Assembly (NCBI GenBank): GCA_003164495.1
Contig: PLTN01000220.1
Location: forward strand, 1 to 48,252
DNA length: 48,252 nucleotides
Origin: Vulcanimicrobiota bacterium
GTDB lineage: Bacteria; Vulcanimicrobiota; Vulcanimicrobiia; Vulcanimicrobiales; Vulcanimicrobiaceae
Reading direction: 5' to 3'
Below are positions 20,001-25,409 of the stretch, piece by piece; the first letter of the stretch is position 1, and each line of letters opens with the position of its first letter. The translations under genes were made by a program, and so were the position numbers. Under the pieces are notes generated by a model that saw only the letters and a program-made list of their open reading frames with translations, had not been told where the DNA came from and searched no databases.

Positions 20001-20932
20001 CACCGACGGCGTCGGGCTGGAGCGCGGGGACCATCGCTCCGTCGGGCTCGGGCATCGGACTGCCCGTGCAGCCGAACAACGTCATCCCGTTCGACCTGCT
20101 CAAGAACGCTTCGATCATCGCCAACTGGGGTGATACGACCAATGCGAAGCTCCTCTCGCAAGTGATCATGTCGGCGCTCGGCACGAACCTGGTTGCGATG
20201 ACGCCGACCGCGCTGCCCGGCTCGACGCTCGTCGCCAAGGTAAGCGATCCCGTTAATGGCGGGGTGCTGTATAGCATCTACCTCGATCCGAACGGGCTCA
20301 CCGTCAACGTCCCGACGAACTTCGGCATCTCGGTATTCGCCGACGTCAACGGAAATCCGATCCAGTACTTTGACGGCAAGACCTATCACTCGCTTCAGGC
20401 GGACTACGTTCCGAGCCCGGACGGTACGCTGATGTACTACATCCAGCCGCCGTCGACGTACGATCAGACGACATTCAATCTTTCCGGCGATTACGATCCG
20501 TTCACGCACCCGGGCGATGAGTGGAGATACTTCCTCGTCTCGGGCATGAGTTCGGACATGACCTCCGCGTCGTCGTTTTCCGGAAACGGCCCGTTCCTCA
20601 ACTCATCTCTCTACTCGGGGCTGACCGTCGCGCCGCGGCAACATGACGCGAACACCAACGCAAACCAGGTAGCGGGCTACGTGCTCGTGCAGGGCGTGCT
20701 CCAGTGGCCGAATCTCAATACTGCGGCCGAGACCTTTGCCGACGTCTTCGTCTACAAGTCGATGAGCTTGCTCGATACGTTCCCGATCGGCGATCCGAAC
20801 GTGCTGATCGAATTTCTGACCACGCAGTATCCGACCGCACCGTTCGTGCGAAATGACGAAATCAACGACGTGTTCGCGCGTAACATCACATCGTATTTCA
20901 ATACGTTACAGCAAGCACTGCTGCCGGAATAG
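5060..20932 (+). CDS. Giant beta-rich repeat protein (about 5,290 aa) with LamG-like segments
   Basis: One uninterrupted frame. GTG 5060 is preferred because AGAAGGGG lies 8 bases upstream; GTG 5012 and ATG 5039 are alternatives without one. The N-terminus (MAKIDSGISQIAVPAPVAAD) has no signal peptide, and no transmembrane segment is evident. Composition is Thr/Ser/Gly/Tyr/Val-rich and cysteine-poor, as in extended beta proteins. Approximate layout: 1-1000 unique beta region; 1000-2200 further unique domains; 2390-3460 degenerate repeats of 35-45 residues with the pattern F-x-[IVL]-x-G-x-x-Y-x-[IV], then V-x-G-x-x-x-Y-P; 3700-4210 concanavalin/LamG-like segments (GDFTLEFWHSLSL, RWRHVALTYD, AYRLEEISIWSMTRQQYQIL); 4410-4930 Ser/Thr-rich alternating strands, then FWETVIDPVWLAN and WRLFYRVTYSERFLPP. 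Function is unknown: adhesin, surface layer, toxin-like or predatory protein are all possible. No secretion gene is adjacent. Confidence 0.85.
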   Translation: MAKIDSGISQIAVPAPVAADRTLNGITSIHRIQQRAPAWFYSTINWLGQSYYDANGTSQSFNAYLIGSDVDPYAQLGATRLFVITRTDNIYRLSFASDTASSAPLNEGARYESTDAGILQMYLDLAASPIFAAVNFAYVPGRLYTGTAVTFAPVTNLESGYDPSTGIRIIALGSAIAQVVPLGDFQQTHNEQIYDEDPAIVPVVTALVYDVRQNNTLGATTFNLPVYYTRDLIAGTTYVNKIAMTATAGGATANCGQTAIFSGGVGYDDAAAESLNLDSTSIVATNGLTISNYAFDKARVLSILPLLPKVQVGVYALTYSGSSPVAIFASQRITGFYQDPSWTTCSGIPIYDFGSSNSAFTTASAALTTPELIYGPADEFLNGGTLPNVLQKLMQATYVLSADRLVTILDTAIAVKDTSDGVGLSVTTSALDYAISSTGAAAVVNSLAVPVFATVTTTPGRIVFPEPVQFTNGTGAAVRDAVLAVEPPKTITGTSATTVLQSVGSGANTLSTDQLGPSTVQIPLSASVPKEVFALTGITGVEIGTVFAQQSLGPGDTLQSTTDGVAINLNASATPPLASLTLTLPVSGVTLTAGITYVLTVLGTALTVRGSDGSSVSVQLPAAANSDTTHTFVGSIVYTTGVTSATLYPLTSLAFPAPAVGTNGVLQGTTYSLRLTYGTTDSQYDIVDATQTIVASSVTIASPQSTDGSSPQSGGLYFGSFIGGATEATVWNVPVFLVVTPAELATAQFNGAMTLGSQVSGLPAYDLAITDSSLFVYSNINIDTSAVGSVSTANVYLASAVINSAPDDHSAQAFAPCKLLMGLIRQVQMGTKLYYVFVPEDDSVVIGGVRYMLSVINLKSIDEDPNKLPYPPSYWPSTRYWQFANRHNPYVAVEYSGETQALRLAHAQRDIAVIGAELEATQEPMQLFLDTNQSEMTLWPIYAFPYTSATQTVDQGQLKTLTSTILSLLNTQIPVQTATAGLEQITVPGELQQSNPYIYGTSPVATAVTTAAAVAAPVAATSSGQTVTNLSPGLNVIQSRAPSAFDFLTETDDVTSLQDQQSAADVAVTKSQTLMHEVLQTRGSANEAVNLSALRRLQPIYGFSVYNPATGEAYIVEVVDADLSVPDQLPDPTFNTTYDPYYVRVVFLNTLTCYNMSIIVESMARDQYGYLATQHTTYQNVVSRTNEPEIGYTYSVDDAAANFDLLTFSSGTEALALALTPQYLYTNVPYSVATRSTQPPPAGPYFICRRRNWDAECRLMLATHPQGKSVYLAFGDGDLVPFRLDAGVTIDKRQPAHMVEFSYPISDQQYEAAQTVLVGNTPYFVGVTTAGGVAQYTSFSIDAAAGTAGVQVGPTQLLNFPPNIYVVGQATTTLANVADIVTSGTDTSDTGAFTSTDDDGNTTAQFQVVPYNNLVYLIRAVTNVAALADVGVSGAVSGLLIDTYVPATSGNLVLAQGARYKQSGLQYFGSTYTPTTMVDTLDQLDYTSITGETFYAPTIFIPIPELDASSGFVVNLSNFLGQQIWTIIYPEIVAQAGETVNGVTYPQGYNLDQDGKPILSLQKLHFVYDPLALLYTPNDLTHKYPLQPKLQVLALTNSQLIEAICWRTANLQSGRLPPQNVCAQQILPTGFGMDRANIVYSSHNRPVMTSASSDYMGMSVKSFRSVSAAVYNIEESTMQSDQTGTQLVSTVSTVSNMVLGVLFDYDNNELGTLTTDVAAGVADGANRGIVFLNGYLGAAGYAFSSPDHFDVNDVLPSQVPLLDEIADILGNDVAFYNTDASMPRQYWNLAYDTFTAPGIANYLPNVPPAPVDPTFSNRTRSLVLNLQNPVRPMQLGMMDTYSSVVSANVLLQNGITGAIFLSKKADRNIASIGGNPTSGSISPLYGLAGTKYDFYLFTRDHYNTLYDGTFELIDMGYAMCLVDDGTGTGTKIAQYSIDSDGNYYELFYYALLSPSGGIVEVQTFTLKVTLGTPANPNATPAAPAMPNSVNPADLVAQINKLSNVIYAVYGPSAPGQPAAFIPIQAVGGEVQAAPITGAPGFNGYALNVEGANRQPVQISQIYSGTTAYTIAGSTTLIPYNTKSEKAVPFYGSLSHGLDRMLTAKGPLQSADLTTFIPRATKPPGPVAGTFGGNGLGSLISTPFSFAFQGSGAIPPDVTGDLTPGTTMKADDGIFYTFNAITNYAMDTTGKSVTAIGTPYFVDETDPTNPIWGVITLPKFVFNNNTYTVNLSTTLSDGVTSRYTLTAGNKTYQFGPDNTQVTVDRTVFTFPKNLVDDVYTVTYAALDAPAVTEAPTPITITPFSMTAGGLTTTIDVFNNQGGLKDVVLGPIGRLYTYDPIHGIVTVSAGTESSTATVQTGLAFVSNSFFGYVIGNASGDDSATLSFTVNGEAVYPYSAWTTGAPASYPLMTSPQMFTIGGNVYTFDTDQTGDYLSVTGNGQIYPVNPYQFSIDGIIYIINTNVQPYTVVGGGNVYPMTAANTQFVLDGVQYTITLKAGSLNGATISGQFNITQGNVVVVEDYAYELDVQNGQIVGNGTAYPLTTSGSTYTIATGNQSFTVTTEANATTVKIGNIVYQINNTTVVADGVTYPILPYRTFVDGTTTYTIGADGTADLPGPLALSGVSPYTNATFADGATTYTVNAVAAFDGTNYYLISGTPAQFTTASLTYQLRTDGVSIAAGPVKTYVVTSGALSPNSFTFGSQALYFGRATDIAAFNGTNYFAIVNGSFTDTTTSLTYTISGNTAVNEGNSYEIYSNLGTGDYFEVPGGPTYFVNVAVADSGTPTGTIYEVFPVTAGAFTIPLVYTVTVSDTTATVNATTFTGGATAMSSLTASGGKLTGGFFTDPFTKIVYTCVVDAGTVTFVDSNNTIYPYPATGMTDAFVASVLITTAVNLAVDNEATPDIYPVVNNQFETATETYTVNVPVAYASSAGPFLPIVNGRFIVPQTAPISNTAYTIRGGSVIKGYVVSNDDAFSADGNLVYTVNAVNVVRASNLATLIGTAPNQTLSASTATYALNSTTSLASTEPAGVTFNTATQQFTAPYNGSPVTYTLAGTTVSDNRRPVNAFTVTVSGSQVTFTDTVSGVTFTFNDGADNPVTAEFTYSNGFFVDAIAGTTFYIDETTSHVEAISYLPETTQYAFTAADGNTYLIHYNDVDVVFPVISGANVNAGVATVGSDMFTIQIDAIDPASGSAPILIDPNSFEVNGNLYTITGTPAGADYSACSVVGAGMAPQKFLSTKTFKLSDPTIVYTLQLDANNLPESVVATFPVLPSRDLISISDNVYLITYSGVSSGSLLGQGQSSIAIANSGFTLTNPFDTTKAKFVFDDLDIYDAGSGVGQFTVYLSPTFFMGSATYTLDTVHDIVTDNNKHPYPLIPNPTMFSINGFNYVIDTNRVPHAIVGNNNASPLSTDVTVQSGVPVENSTFTLNGQVYAYVEDAQHDLLTIVGTKLYPIAQPGLTFKLDSSLIFTLSTTPPATGSYAGTTVPIGTVTSGTVGPITSATTILNLYAGTSESGGADFFMYKNVLYTLIKSSGTYTAVQKSYTVYAASPVKTQQQLAVFDLGGTTYIATDGTSAGAASPLGINPGTMWSQTFIGEAETQFGLVYGFTAQPTNVTLNAKNVFQFSVTNSTGTATLYDIIYTAGSNANLVEVDVPQLLPTFTQSAVFSFVNGNPLMFETGGYNAFTTSVDPTQPPVETFAGAFKTPLIANDAAIDALMSPQGDFTLEFWHSLSLTPVADYHPVTYAASTNAPLVYYVDMNFASGSEIDICINGTVMRAITTPPVFSSRWRHVALTYDQPYTIACQGAGYEVVDGSNYDVTGDFSIAMTFAAQDVTSEQGLLYKGTGSPNTSPALDMSYRLEVNGGAVALTVTESDGTIPDAFVGPAIDAQAYYQVIVVKHGTTPATGTNASSTDPYLPPFDSNAISNAATAGGSANFSSLPTSGGSVNITKMAPISDGTTPMLSQFETNVAAGGQTQNYTVAISVRKVHDDGTFDPWQTTSAQRTVNASSAPVLNSTGSAHLLIGMGYDDSGTARPLGNSGAGGATPTTGNVRDLYLFNGAIDPHGIKTKSGGVIDIAAASSNDLQQSGIVGYWQAQYDPNGVVQNAYDETAVAISTNAAWASLYPLSGHEFEGTSLYVNGFPMPLTLVTGGLPSMTPYAAGESLLNFNAGAYRLEEISIWSMTRQQYQILDDMFGRLITPQPFLNVYLSGSLSLQRTTAPALPMNALLDGVIFQNAAEPPALNFTPASLDLIGSPAVGRCGPLIAPNLYTPPGVALTVCDTVPALTSYSVTLNTTAGTLAGEINEAYVYVRDNVLMLYAGKKVGDLTLSWVSQEQGDVQIIGYVEGAPPVPMANLTAKASYAGATSVTLTAPTSVSLKYQKTTDTSSATQIQFSDKFGMTFGMGASISPMGFGVKSNTKLVHIALTAGTQGTTKSSSETNSELAPSVKLEESNKYTVKMEGAISPYTGDLFMASVNTLTTPSTTVGTPSSKTAILPNPNLGGFTTSNPAGALPKGAVTDEKFGQRMFVPSPYGQAFVTSQTLDVYQQTLVQSGTTYGYIAVPNAQIPRDLNIVSFRMNSQYIRPGCLDGMIGYAYNPATLPSGAQTYTTSTGQMSPLYDKNFAAGLVGHDASYMQVVQAYQVKKEIDQQTFNTLALYQAAQGNQDPLPDPNLTPAFDFYNEYVWSSRGGTQEVKHTASTTYNTVYTTSDMHSAAAQFSFNAKITAMFVTVADAAFKYTMTNKNTIKYSYTSSATSSFDVAASFAGIESDTQMKYSSNNDAHFVMNYNSMFNPDNQSGLNLVIGSDGLIYQIVPSVTSGAGLPTSNNLDTSESYTQPQPAYTTGNADGLTGNLEPYDRPGKTNLFRTYTYFLQPDQQNAQDFWETVIDPVWLANSPDADAATLRTTSQTGSVPWRLFYRVTYSERFLPPVADATTATPQITPLMAVPVLNPASEFLFQSMTATGARPAMNPANDIEANVVLVSPTASGWSAGTIAPSGSGIGLPVQPNNVIPFDLLKNASIIANWGDTTNAKLLSQVIMSALGTNLVAMTPTALPGSTLVAKVSDPVNGGVLYSIYLDPNGLTVNVPTNFGISVFADVNGNPIQYFDGKTYHSLQADYVPSPDGTLMYYIQPPSTYDQTTFNLSGDYDPFTHPGDEWRYFLVSGMSSDMTSASSFSGNGPFLNSSLYSGLTVAPRQHDANTNANQVAGYVLVQGVLQWPNLNTAAETFADVFVYKSMSLLDTFPIGDPNVLIEFLTTQYPTAPFVRNDEINDVFARNITSYFNTLQQALLPE

Positions 20933-20946
20933 GCACGGCTCAGGTC

Positions 20947-21002
20947 GTCGTCGGCTGGTCCAACGGAAGGGGCATCGCACCCGCCGTTGCGGCGCCGACG
21001 AC
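20947..21002 (+). terminator. Nested stem-loop after the giant gene
   Basis: Fourteen bases past the giant gene's stop, arms GTCGTCGGC (20947-20955) and GCCGACGAC (20994-21002) enclose a second pair, CAACGG (20961-20966) and CCGTTG (20984-20989), and a GGGG/CCC top. No U-run follows, so it may be a Rho-dependent end or an mRNA-stabilising 3' hairpin rather than a classical intrinsic terminator. Repeat copy 4 starts 65 bases later. Confidence 0.5.
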
Positions 21003-21066
21003 GCGACGACTCGCGATCGGTCAGCGCGCGGTTGGTCGCTAAGGACGGACCAGTCGCCGACGAGGG

Positions 21067-21163
21067 GTGCTTAGCGAAACGGTATAGTCGCCATCGCACA
21101 GCAGACGGGTTCGTAAAGCATACCGGACCGCGTACAAATTCGCGGCGATCTCCGGGAGGTCCC
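21067..21163 (+). repeat. Interspersed intergenic repeat, copy 4
   Basis: Full-length copy: GTGCTTAGCGAAACGGTATA, then ATCGCACAGCAGACGGGTTC, then AATTCGCGG...GGGAGGTCCC. It lies between the giant gene and the convergent tautomerase gene, ending two bases before the tautomerase stop codon. Confidence 0.88.
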
Positions 21164-21165
21164 TG

Positions 21166-21564
21166 TCACGCCCCGGTACTTTCGTCGGCCGACCACTCCG
21201 GTGCGCGTCCACCATCGCGGTAAATTTGATACGCGGGGTGCTCATTGACGTAGATCGCGACGCGAAGAGGATCGATTGCGAGATGCTCTGCGCAGAGCGC
21301 CGTGAACGCGTGTCCGAGTGCTTCAACTGCCTCCGGCGCGCGGCCCACGCGCACGTCACATGTCACGACCGTCATTTCTTGCGCCGCGTCGCCGGCAGCA
21401 TCATAGCGAGCCATATCGTCCGGCTCATAAAACGAGAAGGCGACATTAACGATGCGGTGCGTGGTTTGCATGTGCTCGCCATAGGCCTTCGCCAAGCGGG
21501 CGCCAAGCGCGCGGCGTACGGCCACCTCTGGGCAGCGCGATGTGTGCACGGTAACGAATGGCAT
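21166..21564 (-). CDS. Tautomerase-superfamily protein
   Basis: Protein of 132 residues beginning MPFVTVHTSRCPEVAVRRAL. After removal of Met, Pro-1 would be the catalytic base typical of 4-oxalocrotonate tautomerase, CHMI and MIF-type enzymes. The length fits a fused (two beta-alpha-beta units) form: a second unit starts around MTVVTCDVRVGRAPEAVEAL. ATG 21564 is chosen because it gives the conserved M-P start and has GGGAG about 7 bases upstream; the frame extends to 21642 without protein-like sequence. Such isomerases often work in ring-cleavage pathways, which fits the neighbouring Rieske oxygenases, but the substrate is unknown. The 3' end abuts repeat copy 4. Confidence 0.7.
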   Translation of the reverse strand: MPFVTVHTSRCPEVAVRRALGARLAKAYGEHMQTTHRIVNVAFSFYEPDDMARYDAAGDAAQEMTVVTCDVRVGRAPEAVEALGHAFTALCAEHLAIDPLRVAIYVNEHPAYQIYRDGGRAPEWSADESTGA

Positions 21565-21798
21565 TAGGTTCTCCCAAATCGGTAGAGCTCGATCGGGGCC
21601 GCCTCGATAATGATTACGCGACCGCCCCTTACACTTGCGCAAGCTGACCGAAGCGGCGTGAGCGACATCGATGAATTTTGCCCCGCCGTTAGGCTGGGAG
21701 CAAATACAGCTGCAAGGGGCTCCTCAACCAGCAGGATACTAATGATAGCAGAGTAGCAGTCGGTTTACCAAAGCGTGCCGCCTAAGGAGACGTTGATC

Positions 21799-22737
21799 AT
21801 GGTTCCTCGAGGTCCGTTTCTTGCCGCCTCGGCGGCAGCACTGGGAGCCGCGGCCGGCGGTCGAGCCTCGGCTCAGACACGGATTCCACTGCATATCGGA
21901 GCGGCTGCAAACGACAGCTTTGCCGAGGCGTATTACGCGCAGCAGCTCGGGTACTTCGACCGGGCCGGCTTCGATGTCGAGATCACGAATTTTGGCGGTG
22001 GTGCTCAAGTGACGACGGGCGTGGAATCAGGTGCCATCGACATCGGCATTTCGAGCGTCATCTCGCTCGCGATCGCAACTGTGCGCGGATTGCCGTTCGT
22101 CTACATCGCCGGCGGCGGGATATACACGGCCGACAAACCGACGCTCGCACTTTGCGTCGCGAAAGATTCGCCGTTGCACGGTGCACACGATCTTGAAGGT
22201 AAGACGATCTCGATCTCGGGCATCAAGGATCTCACTCATCTTAGCGTCTTCGTCTACATGCTCAAGAGCGGCGCCGATCCGACGAAGGTCAGTTTTATCG
22301 AATTGCCGTTCTCGCAAGTGGGAGCAGCGCTTCAGCGCGGCACAATCGCAGCGGGGATCATCTCCGAGCCGTCGCTCTCGGCTGCAGTCGACGACGTGCG
22401 TATCCTAGCGTACGCCGAAAGCTACATCGCGAAGCGCCTGATGGTCGCCGGATGGTTTTCTACGATGGAATGGTTCAAGAAGAACATGGCCGCCGCACAC
22501 GCTTTCGCTCGCGTGATCTACGATGCGGGGCGTTGGGCCAACGCGAATCAAGACAAGTCGCTGCTGCTCTTGGATAAGTACGCGAAGCTCGAACCAAACG
22601 CACACCCGATGGCGCGGGCGGTCTTCCTCGAGTCCTTGCCGCCGGACATGATCGACCCGACGCTGGAGCTCGCCGGCCGTCTCAAGTTCACCGACCGGCG
22701 CGTGCGCGCGTCGGAGATGATCGCTCCGGGGATGTAA
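21799..22737 (+). CDS. ABC-type substrate-binding protein, SsuA/NMT1-like
   Basis: Binding protein of 312 residues with a Sec-type signal (MVPRGPFLAASAAALGAAAG, cleavage near RASAQ). The mature part shows the family pattern: AYYAQQLGYFDRAGFDVEI, then the ligand loop ESGAIDIGISSVISLA and LEGKTISISG. AAGGAG lies 8 bases before ATG 21799. The last 50 bases overlap the convergent Rieske oxygenase gene at 22688-22737, so the two 3' ends are antisense to each other. No transporter partner genes are nearby. Confidence 0.85.
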   Translation: MVPRGPFLAASAAALGAAAGGRASAQTRIPLHIGAAANDSFAEAYYAQQLGYFDRAGFDVEITNFGGGAQVTTGVESGAIDIGISSVISLAIATVRGLPFVYIAGGGIYTADKPTLALCVAKDSPLHGAHDLEGKTISISGIKDLTHLSVFVYMLKSGADPTKVSFIELPFSQVGAALQRGTIAAGIISEPSLSAAVDDVRILAYAESYIAKRLMVAGWFSTMEWFKKNMAAAHAFARVIYDAGRWANANQDKSLLLLDKYAKLEPNAHPMARAVFLESLPPDMIDPTLELAGRLKFTDRRVRASEMIAPGM

Positions 22738-23971
22738 GCCGCTCTTTCGCGGCCTCTTCCAGCCCGATGTCGCGAGGCAGTTTGAAGTCTCCGGGGCGCA
22801 CACGGTATGCCTCCGGCACGCGCACCTCGGGCGGCTCACTGCCGGCTTGCAATTCTCGCACGCGCGTGAGGATGCGGCGGCGCAGCATGATGATTGCGCG
22901 ATCCGAAGTCGTAAGGTATTCCTTCGAGCGGTCGCTGACCGGACCGGCTTGATCTTGCGTCACGGCTAAGTCCTGAGCGACGACGGAACGGATGCCGCTG
23001 AACGATCGCGTTTTCTGCGCTGAGCGGTCGATGAGATAGTCGTTCCCGATGTTCTCGACGGTATGGAACGTCCCGGGAATCAGTTCGGGGACCATCACGT
23101 TGCTCGCGAACAGCGCGTGATCGGCGTCGGAAAACGGACCGTCAGCGCGGCCGTTCACGCGGAAGTGGAGCGTGTGCGTGTCGTCGATCGGCACGCGCAC
23201 GTGCGCGAGCATCGGAAAACCAGGCGTGATTGCGATCAGCGTGACGTACGGCATCAGCCATTGGTTGACGCGCCAGTGATAGGCATCGTCCCCGGCATCG
23301 CGCTGCGCGCCGAGCATCAGGCCGTACGGGGTCTCGGTGGGAAACCAGCGCGGCGCGTGGTCGTCGAACGTAGCCGAATCGACCGTCGCTATTTGCGATC
23401 CGTCGATCGAGCTGTGCAATAGCGAGACGTGGCTCGAATCGACATCGCCTTCCTGGAGCTGGAGATAGTTGCCGAGCGGCAGCATTTTGGTCGTATATAC
23501 CTGCTCGGGCGGAAGCTCGAAGAGTTCCATGTGCGGGAACGGCGGCTCGAGTTCGGGCGGTCCGAGGTAGGCCCACACCAGGCCGCCGCGTTCCAGCGTG
23601 GGATAGGAATCGGTGCGCACGCGGTCTTTGAGCGTCGGGCCCTCGGGGCAGTTCGGCATGTCGACACACTGGCCGACGCGGTCAAACTTCCAGCCATGGT
23701 AGGCACACCGCAGCCCGTGCTCTTCGTTGCGGCCCCAGAACAGGTTCGCGCGGCGATGCGGACAGTAGGCCAAGAGCAGCCCGATCGCTCCCGACGTGTC
23801 GCGGAAAGCCACGAGCCGTTCGTCGAGGACGTGAACCCGTACGGGCGGCGAATCCGGGCCGCCCAGCTCGGATGCGAGCATCACCGGCGTCCAAAATCGC
23901 CGGTAGAGCTCGTTGAGCGGCGTCCCGCGCCCCACCCGAACAAGCAACTCGTTATCGGCAGTCGAGAGCAT
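22688..23971 (-). CDS. Rieske oxygenase, alpha subunit (phthalate 4,5-dioxygenase/LigXa-like)
   Basis: Cytoplasmic oxygenase of 427 residues. The N-terminus NELLVRVGRGTPLNELYRRF is typical of the phthalate dioxygenase/O-demethylase group. The Rieske cluster ligands are C70, H72, C89 and H92 (CPHRR...CAYHGW). Iron ligands appear as D178-x2-H181-x4-H186 within EGDVDSSHVSLLHS, a motif characteristic of the PDO/LigXa subgroup. The C-terminal 60 residues are a charged extension that overlaps the SBP gene antisense. It is divergent from the Leu/Ile/Val-type SBP gene with only 30 bases between start codons. Electron-transfer partners are not in the window. Substrate unknown. Confidence 0.9.
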   Translation of the reverse strand: MLSTADNELLVRVGRGTPLNELYRRFWTPVMLASELGGPDSPPVRVHVLDERLVAFRDTSGAIGLLLAYCPHRRANLFWGRNEEHGLRCAYHGWKFDRVGQCVDMPNCPEGPTLKDRVRTDSYPTLERGGLVWAYLGPPELEPPFPHMELFELPPEQVYTTKMLPLGNYLQLQEGDVDSSHVSLLHSSIDGSQIATVDSATFDDHAPRWFPTETPYGLMLGAQRDAGDDAYHWRVNQWLMPYVTLIAITPGFPMLAHVRVPIDDTHTLHFRVNGRADGPFSDADHALFASNVMVPELIPGTFHTVENIGNDYLIDRSAQKTRSFSGIRSVVAQDLAVTQDQAGPVSDRSKEYLTTSDRAIIMLRRRILTRVRELQAGSEPPEVRVPEAYRVRPGDFKLPRDIGLEEAAKERLTSPERSSPTRARAGR

Positions 23972-24001
23972 AACGCTAGTTTACCTCGAAAGCCGCCGGT
24001 C

Positions 24002-25168
24002 ATGAAGCTTTTCTTCTTGGTCGCGGTGCTTGCGCTCACCACGTTCGGGCCGGCGACGGCGCAGCCCAAACCGTACGTGCTGGATGCGATCCTGTCGCTC
24101 ACCGGCACGGCCGCCGCCCTCGGCGCCGACGAAGCGGCATCGCTCGCACTCTACGAAAAAGTCGTCAACCGAACGGGTGGTCTGCGCGGGCAGCCGATCC
24201 ATTTCGAGATCGCCGACGATGCGTCGAACCCGGCGACGGCGGTTCAGCTGGCGACCGCGATTCTGGCGAAACATCCGATCGCGGTGATCGGTTCAACGTT
24301 GGCCGGTCCCTCGCAAGCGATGGCGCCGCTCTTCAAAAACGGCCCCGTCCTTTATGCCACAACGCCGCTGATCGCTCCGGAGAAGGGAAGCTACATTTTC
24401 GGCGCGGGCGCCCAAACGCGCTACAACATGTTGGCGGCGCTGCGCTATTTCAGGCTAAAGGGCCTGACGAAACTCGCCTTCATCACGACGACGGATGCAT
24501 CGGGTCAGGATTACACGCGCGTCATCGATTACGCGCTCACTCTCGATGAAAACAAGAACGTGACCATCGTCGACCGTGAAACGTTCGGTCTTGCGGACCT
24601 CAGCATCGCGGCCCAAGTCGCGCACATCAAAGCAGCAAACCCACAGGCCATCATCGGGTACGCAACCGGCACGCCGTTCGGGACCATCTTACAGGGCCTA
24701 TCGAGCGCCGGCATCGACGTTCCGATCTACACGGCGGGCGTGAACTTTAACCCCGTCCTGCTCGATCGCTTCAAGGCGTATCTGCCGAAGTCTGAGTTGG
24801 TCGTGAGCGTGGCGAGTTTCTTCAACCGCAATCGTTCCGCGCGCGATCCGCTCAAAGGGCCCATCGACGAGTTTTATGAAGCGCTCGATGCGGCCGGAGT
24901 CAAGCCGAACGCTGCGTACGCCTACACCTGGGATCCCGCGCGTATCATCGTCAGCGGCTTACGCAAGCTCGGTCCCAATGCAACGCCGGAGCAGTTGCGC
25001 GAATATATAGCGACCCTGCGTGGCTTCGCGGGCGTTTCGGGAGCATACGACTTCAGCATCGGCGACCAGCACGGTCTCACGCAGGATTCACAAATCGTCC
25101 TTCGTTACGATCCGAGCGTGCCCGGCGCCCAGCGGGTAGTCAGCCAACAAGGCGGCGCGCCGCTCTAA
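24002..25168 (+). CDS. Branched-chain amino acid-type (LivJ-like) ABC substrate-binding protein
   Basis: Periplasmic binding protein of 388 residues, Peripla_BP_6 type. It has a Sec signal (MKLFFLVAVLALTTFGPATA, cut before QPK) and then the family's landmark strands: LDAILSLTGTAAALGADEAA, INFEIADD-like (IHFEIADDASNPATAV) and AVIGSTLAGPSQAMAPLF. In aromatic degraders such proteins often bind aromatic acids instead of amino acids. ATG 24002 is the first in-frame codon giving a signal peptide; the long open frame before it (from 23429) is antisense to the Rieske gene and is not coding. Only 30 bases separate it from that divergent gene. No livHMGF partners are present. Confidence 0.88.
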   Translation: MKLFFLVAVLALTTFGPATAQPKPYVLDAILSLTGTAAALGADEAASLALYEKVVNRTGGLRGQPIHFEIADDASNPATAVQLATAILAKHPIAVIGSTLAGPSQAMAPLFKNGPVLYATTPLIAPEKGSYIFGAGAQTRYNMLAALRYFRLKGLTKLAFITTTDASGQDYTRVIDYALTLDENKNVTIVDRETFGLADLSIAAQVAHIKAANPQAIIGYATGTPFGTILQGLSSAGIDVPIYTAGVNFNPVLLDRFKAYLPKSELVVSVASFFNRNRSARDPLKGPIDEFYEALDAAGVKPNAAYAYTWDPARIIVSGLRKLGPNATPEQLREYIATLRGFAGVSGAYDFSIGDQHGLTQDSQIVLRYDPSVPGAQRVVSQQGGAPL

Positions 25169-25263
25169 TGCGACCAGACTCGATGAAAAATAGTCGAACT
25201 GGAATGTTCAACGTCGATGAAAAAGTCGTCAGGGTTTGTTCGAAGATGATGCGACCGCAGAAG

Positions 25264-25360
25264 CTGCTCGGCGTAACGGTATAGTCACGATCGCACAGCA
25301 AACGGGTTCGTAAAGCACACGGATCACGTCCATAATTCGCTAGGCTGCCACGGGCGTCCC
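25264..25360 (+). repeat. Interspersed intergenic repeat, copy 5
   Basis: Full-length copy: CTGCTCGGCGTAACGGTATA, then ATCGCACAGCAAACGGGTTC, then ATAATTCGC...CACGGGCGTCCC. It starts about 95 bases after the LivJ-like SBP gene. Confidence 0.88.
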
Positions 25361-25409
25361 TCGGGTGCGAGATGAGGAGACCAGGTAACCGACAAGTCGT
25401 CGGCACGCG

